Shown here in pieces: positions 1-6,974 of a stretch of DNA of 64,000 nt (position 1 is the first letter of the stretch; each line of letters starts with the position of its first letter). This DNA is from Azoarcus sp. KH32C (GTDB lineage: Bacteria > Pseudomonadota > Gammaproteobacteria > Burkholderiales > Rhodocyclaceae), in contig NC_020516.1 in assembly GCF_000349945.1 (NCBI RefSeq), forward strand, positions 186,001-250,000. Direction: 5' to 3'. A model generated the notes under the pieces. It was given only the letters and a program-made list of their open reading frames with translations, was not told the DNA's origin and made no database searches. The translations under genes and the position numbers were made by a program.

Positions 1-4
1 CGCC

Positions 5-865
5 GTGCTGCGCGCGGCCGCGCATTACGCGATCCGCGTGACACTCGCCGCGCCGTGCGTCCGCGAGACCGAAACCCCCGCCGCCCGCGGTCTCGCCTTC
101 GAGACCGTGCGCATCCCCACCGCCAACGGCAGGCAGCTCCATGCATGGCTGATCCCGCGCGCCGCAACGGGTCGCGCACCGGGCGTCGTCCTCGTGCACG
201 GCTGGGGCGGCAACGCGCAGGCGATGCTGCCGCTGGCGGGGCCGCTGCACCGCGCCGGCTTCACCACGTTGCTGATCGATGCCCGTTGCCATGGCCTGTC
301 CGACGCCGACACCTTCGCCTCGCTGCCGCGCTTCGCGGAAGACGCGAGCCACGCCTGCGACTGGCTGGCGGCGCGAACCGACATTGACGCGCAGCGCATC
401 GCGTTGCTCGGCCACTCGGTCGGCGCCGGCGCCGTTCTCCTCGCCGCGGCCCGCCGCGCCGACATCGCCGCCGTGGTCAGCGTCTCCGCCTTCGCCCACC
501 CCGAAGAAATGATGCGCCGCGTCCTCGCCGCCAAGCGCATCCCCGACGTCCTTGCGCGCTACATCCTCCGCCACGTCGAACGCACCATCGGCCACCGCTT
601 CGACGACATTGCACCGCTTGCCAGCATCGCCCGGCTGCGCTGCCCGGTACTGCTGGTGCATGGCGAACAGGACATCATCGTCCCGCCGGCCGACGCCCGT
701 CGCCTCCATGCGGCGGCCCGCCCCGGTGCCGTCGACTTGCTGATCCTGTCCGGCGATCACGAATCCTTCACGGATATGGAGCGCGAGCTCGCGGCCGTGG
801 TGGTTTTCCTGCAGCGCGCATTCTGGCCGTGCGGCATCAGTTGGCCGCCCGAGCGGCGCAACTGA
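5..865 (+). CDS. alpha/beta hydrolase, possibly 5'-truncated
   Basis: A serine hydrolase of the alpha/beta fold; the substrate cannot be told. An oxyanion-hole HGWGGN lies near residue 65, the nucleophile elbow GHSVGAG near residue 137, an acidic residue in HGEQDIIVP near 219 and the likely catalytic His in GDHESF near 250, so the triad is complete and in the usual order. The first in-frame start is a GTG only four bases from the window edge with no room for a ribosome site, so the true start may lie upstream. The product continues to a clear TGA. Sequence resembles the YfhR/BAAT-like group that often starts with a membrane anchor; that part would be off the left edge. Confidence 0.85.
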   Translation: MLRAAAHYAIRVTLAAPCVRETETPAARGLAFETVRIPTANGRQLHAWLIPRAATGRAPGVVLVHGWGGNAQAMLPLAGPLHRAGFTTLLIDARCHGLSDADTFASLPRFAEDASHACDWLAARTDIDAQRIALLGHSVGAGAVLLAAARRADIAAVVSVSAFAHPEEMMRRVLAAKRIPDVLARYILRHVERTIGHRFDDIAPLASIARLRCPVLLVHGEQDIIVPPADARRLHAAARPGAVDLLILSGDHESFTDMERELAAVVVFLQRAFWPCGISWPPERRN

Positions 866-924
866 TTCAAGCAAGCGGCAAGTAGCTTAGCGAGCCTCCA
901 TGACGATTGGGGGGGCTCAGGTCA

Positions 925-1257
925 TTACGCCCCGCACGGCGCCTGCCGCGCCCCACTCTCGCGCATGATCATCTCGACCACTGCCCGATTCTCAGTCGGT
1001 GCGAGTTCCACGCGCAGCACGCATCCGCCGACATGCGCTGTGTCGGCGTCGGATGTCGTGAAGGTTTCACTAGGCGACTGGCCGGGCTGGTTCGTGTAGG
1101 ACTGCCCCGGGCATTCGGCGGCGAGGGCGTCGGCGGCGAGGTCGGTGCTGAGGGCGATGCTGGTTTCCGAGACGCCGGCCTGCACGAGGCGGAGTTTGGC
1201 GCGGTCTGCGTCGGCGGGGGTGGGGAAGGCGCCGACCAATACGGTGCTGGTTGCCAT
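925..1257 (-). CDS. small hypothetical protein, general-stress (YflT-like) N-terminus
   Basis: A 110-residue soluble protein of unknown function. The opening (STVLVGAFPTPADADRAKLRL) followed by an alpha-helical stretch resembles the short ferredoxin-like motif at the start of YflT/general stress 17M-type proteins; the second half ends in a strand-helix pattern (GCVLRVELAPTENRAVVEMI) that could complete a small alpha-beta fold. The longer reading frame begins at 1314, but the ATG at 1257 has GGAGA seven bases upstream and gives a better N-terminus. It lies 41 bases downstream of the SDR gene on the same strand, so the two probably form one transcript. The similarity is weak and the function is unknown. 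Confidence 0.7.
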   Translation of the reverse strand: MATSTVLVGAFPTPADADRAKLRLVQAGVSETSIALSTDLAADALAAECPGQSYTNQPGQSPSETFTTSDADTAHVGGCVLRVELAPTENRAVVEMIMRESGARQAPCGA

Positions 1258-1298
1258 CTTTGTCTCCTTCATTACTGGTTTGCCAGCGGGACGCTGGG

Positions 1299-2012
1299 TC
1301 AGAACTTCTCGCACCAGGGCCGCAGGTCGAGTTCTTGTGTCCAGGCGCTGCGCGGCTGGCAGTGCAGCTGGTAATAGGCGTCGGCGATGGCGGCGGGGTC
1401 GAGCATGGAGGCTGAGGCTTCGCCTCCCGCGGGGCCGATCCGGCCGTCGATGACGATGTGGGCGACGTGGATGCCGCGGGGGCCGAGCTCGCGCGCCATG
1501 CTTTGCGACAGCGAGCGCAGGCCGGCCTTGCCGACGGCGAGGTTGTGGAAGCCGGCGCTGCCGCGCAGGCTCGCAGTGGCGCCGGTGAAGAGGAGGGTGC
1601 CGCCTTCGCCGCCTTGCTCGATGCGCGCGAGCATCGCGCGGGCCGCCGCCCGGCCGACGAGGAAGCCGCCGAGACAGCCGACACGCCAGCAGCGTTCGAA
1701 GTCGGCGGCGCTCGTTTCGAGCACGCTGCCGGGGACGTAGGTGCCGGCGTTATAGACGACGACCTGGGGTGTGCCGAGGTCGGCTTCGACCGCGGCGAAG
1801 AGCTGGTCGACCGCGGCCTCGTCGGTGGCGTCGCAGATGTAGGGATGGGCGGAATGCACGATGCCGCAGCAGGCGGAGGCGAGCCCGTCGAGGCGGGCGG
1901 CGTTGCGTGCGACGAGCGCGACGCTCATCTCGGCGTGCGCAAAACGTTGTGCGAGCGCGAATCCGAGGCCGGGACCGGCCCCGACGATGACGGCGACTTT
2001 GGCGGCTTTCAT
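1299..2012 (-). CDS. SDR-family oxidoreductase lacking the catalytic Tyr
   Basis: A 237-residue protein with the Rossmann fold of short-chain dehydrogenases. It has the glycine-rich dinucleotide loop GAGPGLGFAL near residue 11, the YNAG motif near 88 and a Ser in TGATAS near 145. The YxxxK position reads LAVGK, so the catalytic Tyr is replaced by Leu while the Lys is kept. An SDR subgroup without this Tyr is known; it keeps cofactor binding but its chemistry is poorly defined. AGGAG stands six bases before the ATG. First gene of a likely two-gene unit with the small protein ending at 925. It could be an NAD(P)-binding regulator rather than an oxidoreductase. Confidence 0.85.
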   Translation of the reverse strand: MKAAKVAVIVGAGPGLGFALAQRFAHAEMSVALVARNAARLDGLASACCGIVHSAHPYICDATDEAAVDQLFAAVEADLGTPQVVVYNAGTYVPGSVLETSAADFERCWRVGCLGGFLVGRAAARAMLARIEQGGEGGTLLFTGATASLRGSAGFHNLAVGKAGLRSLSQSMARELGPRGIHVAHIVIDGRIGPAGGEASASMLDPAAIADAYYQLHCQPRSAWTQELDLRPWCEKF

Positions 2013-2149
2013 CGCAGGCTCCTGTTGGGGGAAGGGGATGAGTTCATCTTAGCTCGTGGCTCGCGGAACGCATTTGGGCCTGCAAACGGCGTTCCTTGGA
2101 ATCCCTGGCATTGAATTCTTGACACATCCTTCTTTCATTCTTCCTGTAT

Positions 2150-2162
2150 GGTGCACTGCACC
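2150..2162. promoter_or_regulatory. TGCA-N-TGCA palindrome upstream of patatin gene
   Basis: A perfect 13-bp inverted repeat, GGTGCA-C-TGCACC, 30 bases before the patatin start. A consensus -35 box TTGACA lies at 2119-2124, but I see no convincing -10 box 16-18 bases after it. TGCA-N-TGCA palindromes are reminiscent of operators for PhaR, the repressor of phasin and polyhydroxybutyrate genes. A second such palindrome occurs at 52482-52492. The operator role is inferred. Confidence 0.45.
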
Positions 2163-2192
2163 AATGCATCGCCGAAGAATGGAGGATTGTTC

Positions 2193-3242
2193 ATGCTTCG
2201 AAAACGATGGTGGCAAGGCAAGGCCGGCTCGGTGCCGGCGTTGAACCTCGCGCTACAAGGCGGCGGGGCCCATGGAGCCTATACCTGGGGTGTCCTCGAT
2301 CGCCTGCTGGAGGACGGCTGGCGGCTCGAGGGCATCAGCGGCACGAGCGCCGGTGCGATGAACGCCGTTGCACTTGCGCAGGGCTGGACGCGCGGCGGGC
2401 CCGAGGGGGCGCGCGAGAGCCTGTCGGCTTTCTGGGAGGCGGTCGCGGACAAGACGCCGCCGGAGCTGGACCTGCTGCATAGCCTGAACCCTGGCGGCAA
2501 CGGTGGGCTGCCGGGCCCGGTGAATGCGCTGATGCATGTCACGAAGCTGTTGTCGCCCTACCAGTTCAACCCCTTCGAACTGAATCCGCTGCGCGACGTC
2601 GTCAGCAGCCAGTTTGATTTCGACTACCTGCGCCGCGCCTGCCGCTTGAAGCTCTTCATCGCGGCGACCCGCGTGCGCACGGGCAAGGTGCGCCTCTTTC
2701 ATACGGGCGAGATCACCGCCGAGAGCCTGCTGGCGTCGGCCTGTCTGCCGTCGATTCACCATGCGGTGGAAATCGACGGCGAGGCGTACTGGGACGGCGG
2801 GTTCAGTGCGAATCCCGCGATCTATCCGCTGATGTATGAATGCCGCACGCCGGACATCCTGCTCGTGCTGCTCAATCCCTTGAGCACGTCCGACGCGCCG
2901 CGCAGCGCGGAGGACATCGCCGGCCGGGCGACCGAACTGGGCTTCTCGACGACCTTCCTCCGCGAGATGCGCATGATCACGCACGCTCGCGCCTACATCG
3001 CCGAGGGTCCGTCGTGGGTGCCGCGCGGGCGCCTCGAGCGCAAGGTCATGGGGCTGCGCTTCCACCTGATCGAGGCCGAAGAGCTCGCGGAGACGGGCAA
3101 CGGCAGCAAGCTCAACGCGGCGCGCGCCTTCCTGCACGAGCTGCGCGACTTGGGCCGCGTGCGCGCCGCGCGCTGGATCCGCACGCGGCGGCGTTTCGTC
3201 GGCAAGCAGGGGACGGTGGATCTGCCGAAGCTGTTTTCGTGA
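2193..3242 (+). CDS. patatin-like phospholipase (DUF3734 type)
   Basis: A 349-residue lipid acyl hydrolase with a Ser-Asp dyad. The oxyanion loop LQGGGAHGAY is near residue 21, the nucleophile motif GTSAG near 50, and the Asp of DGGFSANP near 198. The C-terminal ~80 residues (from LERKVMGLRFHLIE) match the DUF3734 extension found in many proteobacterial patatins, some encoded beside 3-hydroxybutyrate dehydrogenase. There is no signal peptide, so it acts in the cytoplasm or on granules or the inner face of the membrane. GGAGGA seven bases before the ATG at 2193 fixes the start; the longer frame from 2148 has no ribosome site. A role in PHB or membrane-lipid turnover is inferred. Confidence 0.9.
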   Translation: MLRKRWWQGKAGSVPALNLALQGGGAHGAYTWGVLDRLLEDGWRLEGISGTSAGAMNAVALAQGWTRGGPEGARESLSAFWEAVADKTPPELDLLHSLNPGGNGGLPGPVNALMHVTKLLSPYQFNPFELNPLRDVVSSQFDFDYLRRACRLKLFIAATRVRTGKVRLFHTGEITAESLLASACLPSIHHAVEIDGEAYWDGGFSANPAIYPLMYECRTPDILLVLLNPLSTSDAPRSAEDIAGRATELGFSTTFLREMRMITHARAYIAEGPSWVPRGRLERKVMGLRFHLIEAEELAETGNGSKLNAARAFLHELRDLGRVRAARWIRTRRRFVGKQGTVDLPKLFS

Positions 3243-3326
3243 GCGTCTGCGTTCCAGTTTGTTTCACTGGATGCGATCCGGATATTCCCCTGCTAGGCTT
3301 GGATGGAGTGACCTGGGGGGGAAATC

Positions 3327-3923
3327 ATGCGGAACCCAATCGCTTCTTCGGTCGTTTCGCTTTGCCTGCTCGGCGGCTGCGCGTCGCAAGGTGTCTCGCT
3401 GCAGGAGGGGACGGTTCTGCTGGGCGAGGTCAGCCACACGGTGACCGAGCGTGATGTCGCAGCGAATCGAATCGGGCCCGAAACGACAGTCGCCGACCTC
3501 GCGCATCACATGAGACGTTTGGGCTTCACCAAGGAGCAGATTGCCGCCGGACGGGTGGTCGCGGTCCGCGAACGCATTTACTGGCACACCGTCGTATCCG
3601 GCATCAGGCACGATGACGTCTTCCTGGCCTTGGTGCCGGAGGGGATGAGCGTCAAACCCGGAGACATCGTCGAGAAGGCGCTGCAGCGCCCGCCGACGAT
3701 CGTGCGCGTGCGTGCGCGAAGCCAGGCCGACGCCCATTGCCGCTTCGAGGAGCTGCCCACGGGGGACCTCAAGGGCGTGACCGGCATGCTGAGAAGAGTG
3801 GGGCCGAGCGGCGCGGCGACCTTGTACTGCGAAGGCATCGAGAAGGAAGGGTGGGTGCGGCTGCAGTCGTACTGGCACAAGCCACCTCCCGGAAGTGCGG
3901 AGTCGGACGAGCAATCCATGTGA
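3327..3923 (+). CDS. hypothetical lipoprotein
   Basis: A 198-residue protein of unknown function. The N-terminus is a short lipoprotein signal with lipobox LLGGC (acylated Cys at residue 18), so the mature protein should be anchored to a membrane and face the periplasm. The body has two further Cys (in DAHCRF and LYCEG) that could form a disulphide, and no repeats or membrane segments. The start is an ATG just after a GGGGGG run at 3314-3319. It is a stand-alone gene between the patatin gene and the convergent DUF924 gene, whose end lies 13 bases beyond its stop. Confidence 0.75.
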   Translation: MRNPIASSVVSLCLLGGCASQGVSLQEGTVLLGEVSHTVTERDVAANRIGPETTVADLAHHMRRLGFTKEQIAAGRVVAVRERIYWHTVVSGIRHDDVFLALVPEGMSVKPGDIVEKALQRPPTIVRVRARSQADAHCRFEELPTGDLKGVTGMLRRVGPSGAATLYCEGIEKEGWVRLQSYWHKPPPGSAESDEQSM

Positions 3924-3936
3924 TCTACGGCGCGAT

Positions 3937-4581
3937 TCAGAAGGACGAGCCCGGCTCGCGCAGGAAGGCGATCTCATCGTCGGTCGACGTTCGCCCCAGC
4001 AGCCGGTTGCGGTGCGGGAAGCGGCCGAAGCGGGCGATGATGTCGCGGTGGCGGATGGCGTAGTCGGTGTAGTCGTCGAAGGTCGCGCGGCCGGCGTCGG
4101 GGACTTCGTCGGCGAGGCGGCCGAAGAGGGCGACGACGCGCTGCTGGTCGGCGAGCGACTCCGAATGTTCGAGCGGCAGGCAAAAGAACACGCGCTCGAT
4201 CGGGCGCAATGCCGCATTGGCACCCGCCGCGAGCCCTTCGACGCACCAACGGCGGGCAAGCGGGTCGTAGGCGAAGGCCTGTGCGGTGTCCCGATGCATG
4301 TTGCGGGAGAACTGGTCGGTGAGCAGGATCAGTGCGAGGCGGCCGCGGGGCGTCGCGACCCAGTCGTCGAGTTCGCCGGCGGCGGCGCGGTCGAGCCACG
4401 CGGCGAAGCGCCGCCGGATCACGCCGTCGGTTTCGCGATCCTTGCGCCACCAGAGCTTTGCCTGCCTCGCGGCGACCGCAGCGTCGTCCGGTCCGGTGCG
4501 AGCGGCAGTGTCCGTGCCGAACCAGAAGCGGCAGATCGAGGCCGGCGTTTCGATGTCGGAGGCAGGAGGTTCGCGGGTCAT
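3937..4581 (-). CDS. DUF924 family protein
   Basis: A 214-residue, mostly helical cytoplasmic protein. The pattern FWFG near residue 19, LWW further on, then LILLTDQFSRNMHRDT near 86, FCLPLEHSES near 131 and the C-terminal FGRFPHRNRLLGR is characteristic of DUF924, a TPR-like fold of unknown biochemical role that is widespread in proteobacteria. Length is typical of the family. The ribosome site is weak, so the start is the first reasonable ATG. It lies 48 bases downstream of the methyltransferase gene on the same strand and may be co-transcribed with it; no functional link is known to me. Confidence 0.88.
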   Translation of the reverse strand: MTREPPASDIETPASICRFWFGTDTAARTGPDDAAVAARQAKLWWRKDRETDGVIRRRFAAWLDRAAAGELDDWVATPRGRLALILLTDQFSRNMHRDTAQAFAYDPLARRWCVEGLAAGANAALRPIERVFFCLPLEHSESLADQQRVVALFGRLADEVPDAGRATFDDYTDYAIRHRDIIARFGRFPHRNRLLGRTSTDDEIAFLREPGSSF

Positions 4582-4629
4582 TTCGGCGGCAAGCTCATCA
4601 CGAAGCGGATGCAGCGAGCGACCCCAAAC

Positions 4630-5214
4630 TTACGTTGTCCGGGAATCCGCACGCAGCTCCCAGATTCCCGCTGGCGGCGTGTTCCGCCATACCACCGCGG
4701 TGCGCTTCCAGCGCAGGAGTCGCGGGGCCGGGAAGGGCGCGCGGGGGTGGTAGGTGAATTGGACGAGCTTGCGGTCCGGCTTGTGTGCGAGGAACCGGCA
4801 CAGGCTGTGTGCCGTCTCGATGGCGACATGCTCCGGAAGCGAACGGAAGGGCAGGCTGGAGACGAGGACAATCTTGCCCGGGTAGTCGATCAGCTCATCC
4901 ACGACCTCTTTCGCCGAGGCCTGCCTGACGTCCACGTCGGGGTAGCGGCGCTGGAGCCGATGGGCGAGGGAGGGCTGCAACTCGACCGCGATCAACGGCA
5001 CGTCGGGCAGCTTGTCCAGCAGCGCATCCGTGACGGGGCCGGTCCCGGCGCCGAGTTCGATGACGAGGTCGGCACCTGCCGCCGCGTTTGCCATGGTGTT
5101 CGCCAAGGCCCGTGAAGACGGCAGCAGCGTGCCGGTGGAGCCCGGATTGCGCAGCATTGCCATCAGCAATTGAAGGTGCATCGAGGCGTGTTCACGCGAA
5201 CCAAAGGAAACCAT
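4630..5214 (-). CDS. class I SAM-dependent methyltransferase, phospholipid N-methyltransferase-like
   Basis: A 194-residue Rossmann methyltransferase. Motif I reads VIELGAGTGPVT near residue 50, an acidic motif II is in LIAVELQP near 75, and the motif IV position has SSLPFRSLP near 120. The last pattern, with the N-terminal LLPSSRALANTM, resembles PmtA-type phosphatidylethanolamine N-methyltransferases and the related KsgA-like group. The substrate is therefore probably a phospholipid head group, but this is family-level inference. No membrane segment is evident. No good ribosome site precedes the ATG at 5214; the ATG at residue 12 is an alternative. Upstream lies the end of the cytochrome oxidase operon on the same strand. 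Confidence 0.8.
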   Translation of the reverse strand: MVSFGSREHASMHLQLLMAMLRNPGSTGTLLPSSRALANTMANAAAGADLVIELGAGTGPVTDALLDKLPDVPLIAVELQPSLAHRLQRRYPDVDVRQASAKEVVDELIDYPGKIVLVSSLPFRSLPEHVAIETAHSLCRFLAHKPDRKLVQFTYHPRAPFPAPRLLRWKRTAVVWRNTPPAGIWELRADSRTT

Positions 5215-5272
5215 CTTAATTTCGAACCAGGTGCTGCGGACGGGCGCTTACGTTTTGATAGGTTCCAGACTC

Positions 5273-5593
5273 TCACGGGCCGGTAAAGAAGAGATGCCGC
5301 ATGAGGAAGGTGTAGTCGCCCTCGGCGACCATCAGCCCGACCAGCACCAGCACGCACAGCGGCGGCAGCAGGATGGTGCAGATCAGCGCGAGCCGCTCCC
5401 AGCGCAGGTGCATGAAGACGGCGACGATCAGGCCCGCCTTCATCGCCATCAGGAGCAGGATCAGCGACCAGCGCAGCAGGCCCTGGAAGTGGAAGTAGTC
5501 GACGAGGTAGGAGAAGGTGCTGAGCACGAAGAGCAGGCCCCAGACCTTCAGGTAGAGGCCGATCGAGTGCTGTTGTGCGGGGGCGTGGTCCAT
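5273..5593 (-). CDS. cytochrome c oxidase subunit IV
   Basis: A 106-residue inner-membrane protein with three hydrophobic helices (about residues 14-33, 40-62 and 68-90), the pattern of the small prokaryotic subunit IV (COX4_pro/CyoD-like) of heme-copper oxidases. The LMAMKAGLIVAVFMHLRWE segment between helices two and three is typical. It contributes no redox centre and is thought to stabilise the complex. GGAGG stands six bases before the ATG. It is the last gene of the oxidase operon, nine bases after the subunit III gene. Confidence 0.9.
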   Translation of the reverse strand: MDHAPAQQHSIGLYLKVWGLLFVLSTFSYLVDYFHFQGLLRWSLILLLMAMKAGLIVAVFMHLRWERLALICTILLPPLCVLVLVGLMVAEGDYTFLMRHLFFTGP

Positions 5594-5602
5594 GGCTGCC
5601 TC

Positions 5603-6295
5603 CTACCACAGGTAGAACAGGGCGAAGATGAACACCCAGACGAGGTCGACGAAGTGCCAGTACAGGCCCGCGATCTCGACGATCTGGTAGTTGCCGCTCT
5701 TCTCGTAGCGCCCGGCGAGCACGCGCGAGGCGACGGTCAGCAGGTAGATCACGCCGGCGGTGACATGCAGGCCGTGGAAGCCGGTGATCATGAAGAAGGT
5801 CGAGCCGAACTGCGCCGCGCCCATCGGGTTACCCCAGGGGCGCACGCCTTCGTGCACGATCAGCTTGGTCCATTCCAGTGCCTGCATGCCGACGAAGCTC
5901 GCGCCGAAAAGCGCGGTGACGATCATCAGCACGCCCGTGCGGACGCGGTCGCGGCGATAGGCGAAGTTCACGGCCATTGCCATCGTGCCGCTGCTCGTGA
6001 TCAGGATGAAGGTCATGATCGCGATCAGGATCAGCGGGATGCTGTGGCCGCCGACCGTCAGCGCGAAGACTTCGCTGGGGTTGGGCCACGGCTCGGTCGT
6101 CGCGAGGCGCACCGACATGTAGCCGGTGAGGAAGCAACTGAAGACGAAGATGTCCGAGAGCAGGAAGATCCACATCATCGCCTTGCCCCAGGGCACCTGG
6201 AAGGCCTGGCGGTCGCCGGACCAGTCGTCGACGAGGCTGCGCCAGCCGGTGGCCGCGGCGGCGGTGGTCGGTTCGGTGGGTGAGATCGCGCTCAT
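5603..6295 (-). CDS. ctaE: heme-copper oxidase subunit III
   Basis: A 230-residue membrane protein with five or more helices, the usual core size for bacterial subunit III. The N-terminal VPWGKAMMWIFLLSDIFVF and the conserved ITGFHGLHVTAGVIYL and LYWHFVDLVWVFIF segments are hallmark subunit III sequences. It binds lipid and supports proton uptake by subunit I but carries no metal. AGGTGA precedes the ATG. It lies 16 bases after a second subunit III-like gene; of the two this one is closer to canonical subunit III, so I give it the symbol. Confidence 0.92.
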   Translation of the reverse strand: MSAISPTEPTTAAAATGWRSLVDDWSGDRQAFQVPWGKAMMWIFLLSDIFVFSCFLTGYMSVRLATTEPWPNPSEVFALTVGGHSIPLILIAIMTFILITSSGTMAMAVNFAYRRDRVRTGVLMIVTALFGASFVGMQALEWTKLIVHEGVRPWGNPMGAAQFGSTFFMITGFHGLHVTAGVIYLLTVASRVLAGRYEKSGNYQIVEIAGLYWHFVDLVWVFIFALFYLW

Positions 6296-6311
6296 CGGGT
6301 CACCTCATGTG

Positions 6312-6974
6312 TCATCGCACGCCGCAGAATTCGGCGATCGCGCCGAGGGTCGCCGGCGGGCTCGCGAGCAGCGCGAAGAGCACGAGCCACACGGCGAGCA
6401 GGAAGTGCCAATAGCGGGCGCAGAGCGCGACGGCAGGGTCGGCGCCGGCGGAGGGAGGCGCGCGCCAGGCTCGCAGCGTGACGCGGGCCCACGCGACGAG
6501 TCCGCCGGCGAGATGCAGGCCGTGCAGGCCCGTCAGCAGGTAGAAGAAGCTCGCCGCCGGGTGGCTCGCGACGAAGTGGCCGTGTGCGACGAACTGCCGC
6601 CACACCAGGCCCTGCCCGACGAGGAAGGCGAGCGCGAAGCAACCCGCGAGGGCGAGCGCGCTGCGAACCGCCACCCGGCCGTGGCGCGATGCGCTCGCCG
6701 CCGCCTGCAGCGCAAGGCTGCTCATCGCGAGCAAGGCCGTGTTCACCCACAAGGGCGCGGCGTTCGCGAGCGGGGCGCCGGGTTCGTCCACGAGCGCCTG
6801 CCAGTCCGGCTGCTGCGAACGGATCACGACCGCGAGCACGAAGAGGCCGAACAGCACCGCGATCACCGCGATCAGCATGTGCAGGCCGATTGCCGCAGCG
6901 GGGCGCGGCGTGTGTTCCGCCGGCGCCGGCTGGGGCAGCCAGGGGCGGGCGGCAAGGGCGTCGAGAAAGCTCAT
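6312..6974 (-). CDS. second, divergent subunit III-like protein
   Basis: A 220-residue membrane protein with about five helices. It shares the family landmarks FFYLLTGLHGLHLAGGLVAW (near residue 140) and CARYWHFLLAVWLVLFALL (near 190), so it is a heme-copper oxidase subunit III homologue, but the rest is Ala-rich and clearly unlike the adjacent ctaE product. Its ATG overlaps the subunit I stop (ATGA), so it is translationally coupled to subunit I. Having two subunit III genes in one oxidase operon is uncommon. It may be a second structural subunit, an alternative subunit III, or an assembly partner. Confidence 0.88.
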   Translation of the reverse strand: MSFLDALAARPWLPQPAPAEHTPRPAAAIGLHMLIAVIAVLFGLFVLAVVIRSQQPDWQALVDEPGAPLANAAPLWVNTALLAMSSLALQAAASASRHGRVAVRSALALAGCFALAFLVGQGLVWRQFVAHGHFVASHPAASFFYLLTGLHGLHLAGGLVAWARVTLRAWRAPPSAGADPAVALCARYWHFLLAVWLVLFALLASPPATLGAIAEFCGVR

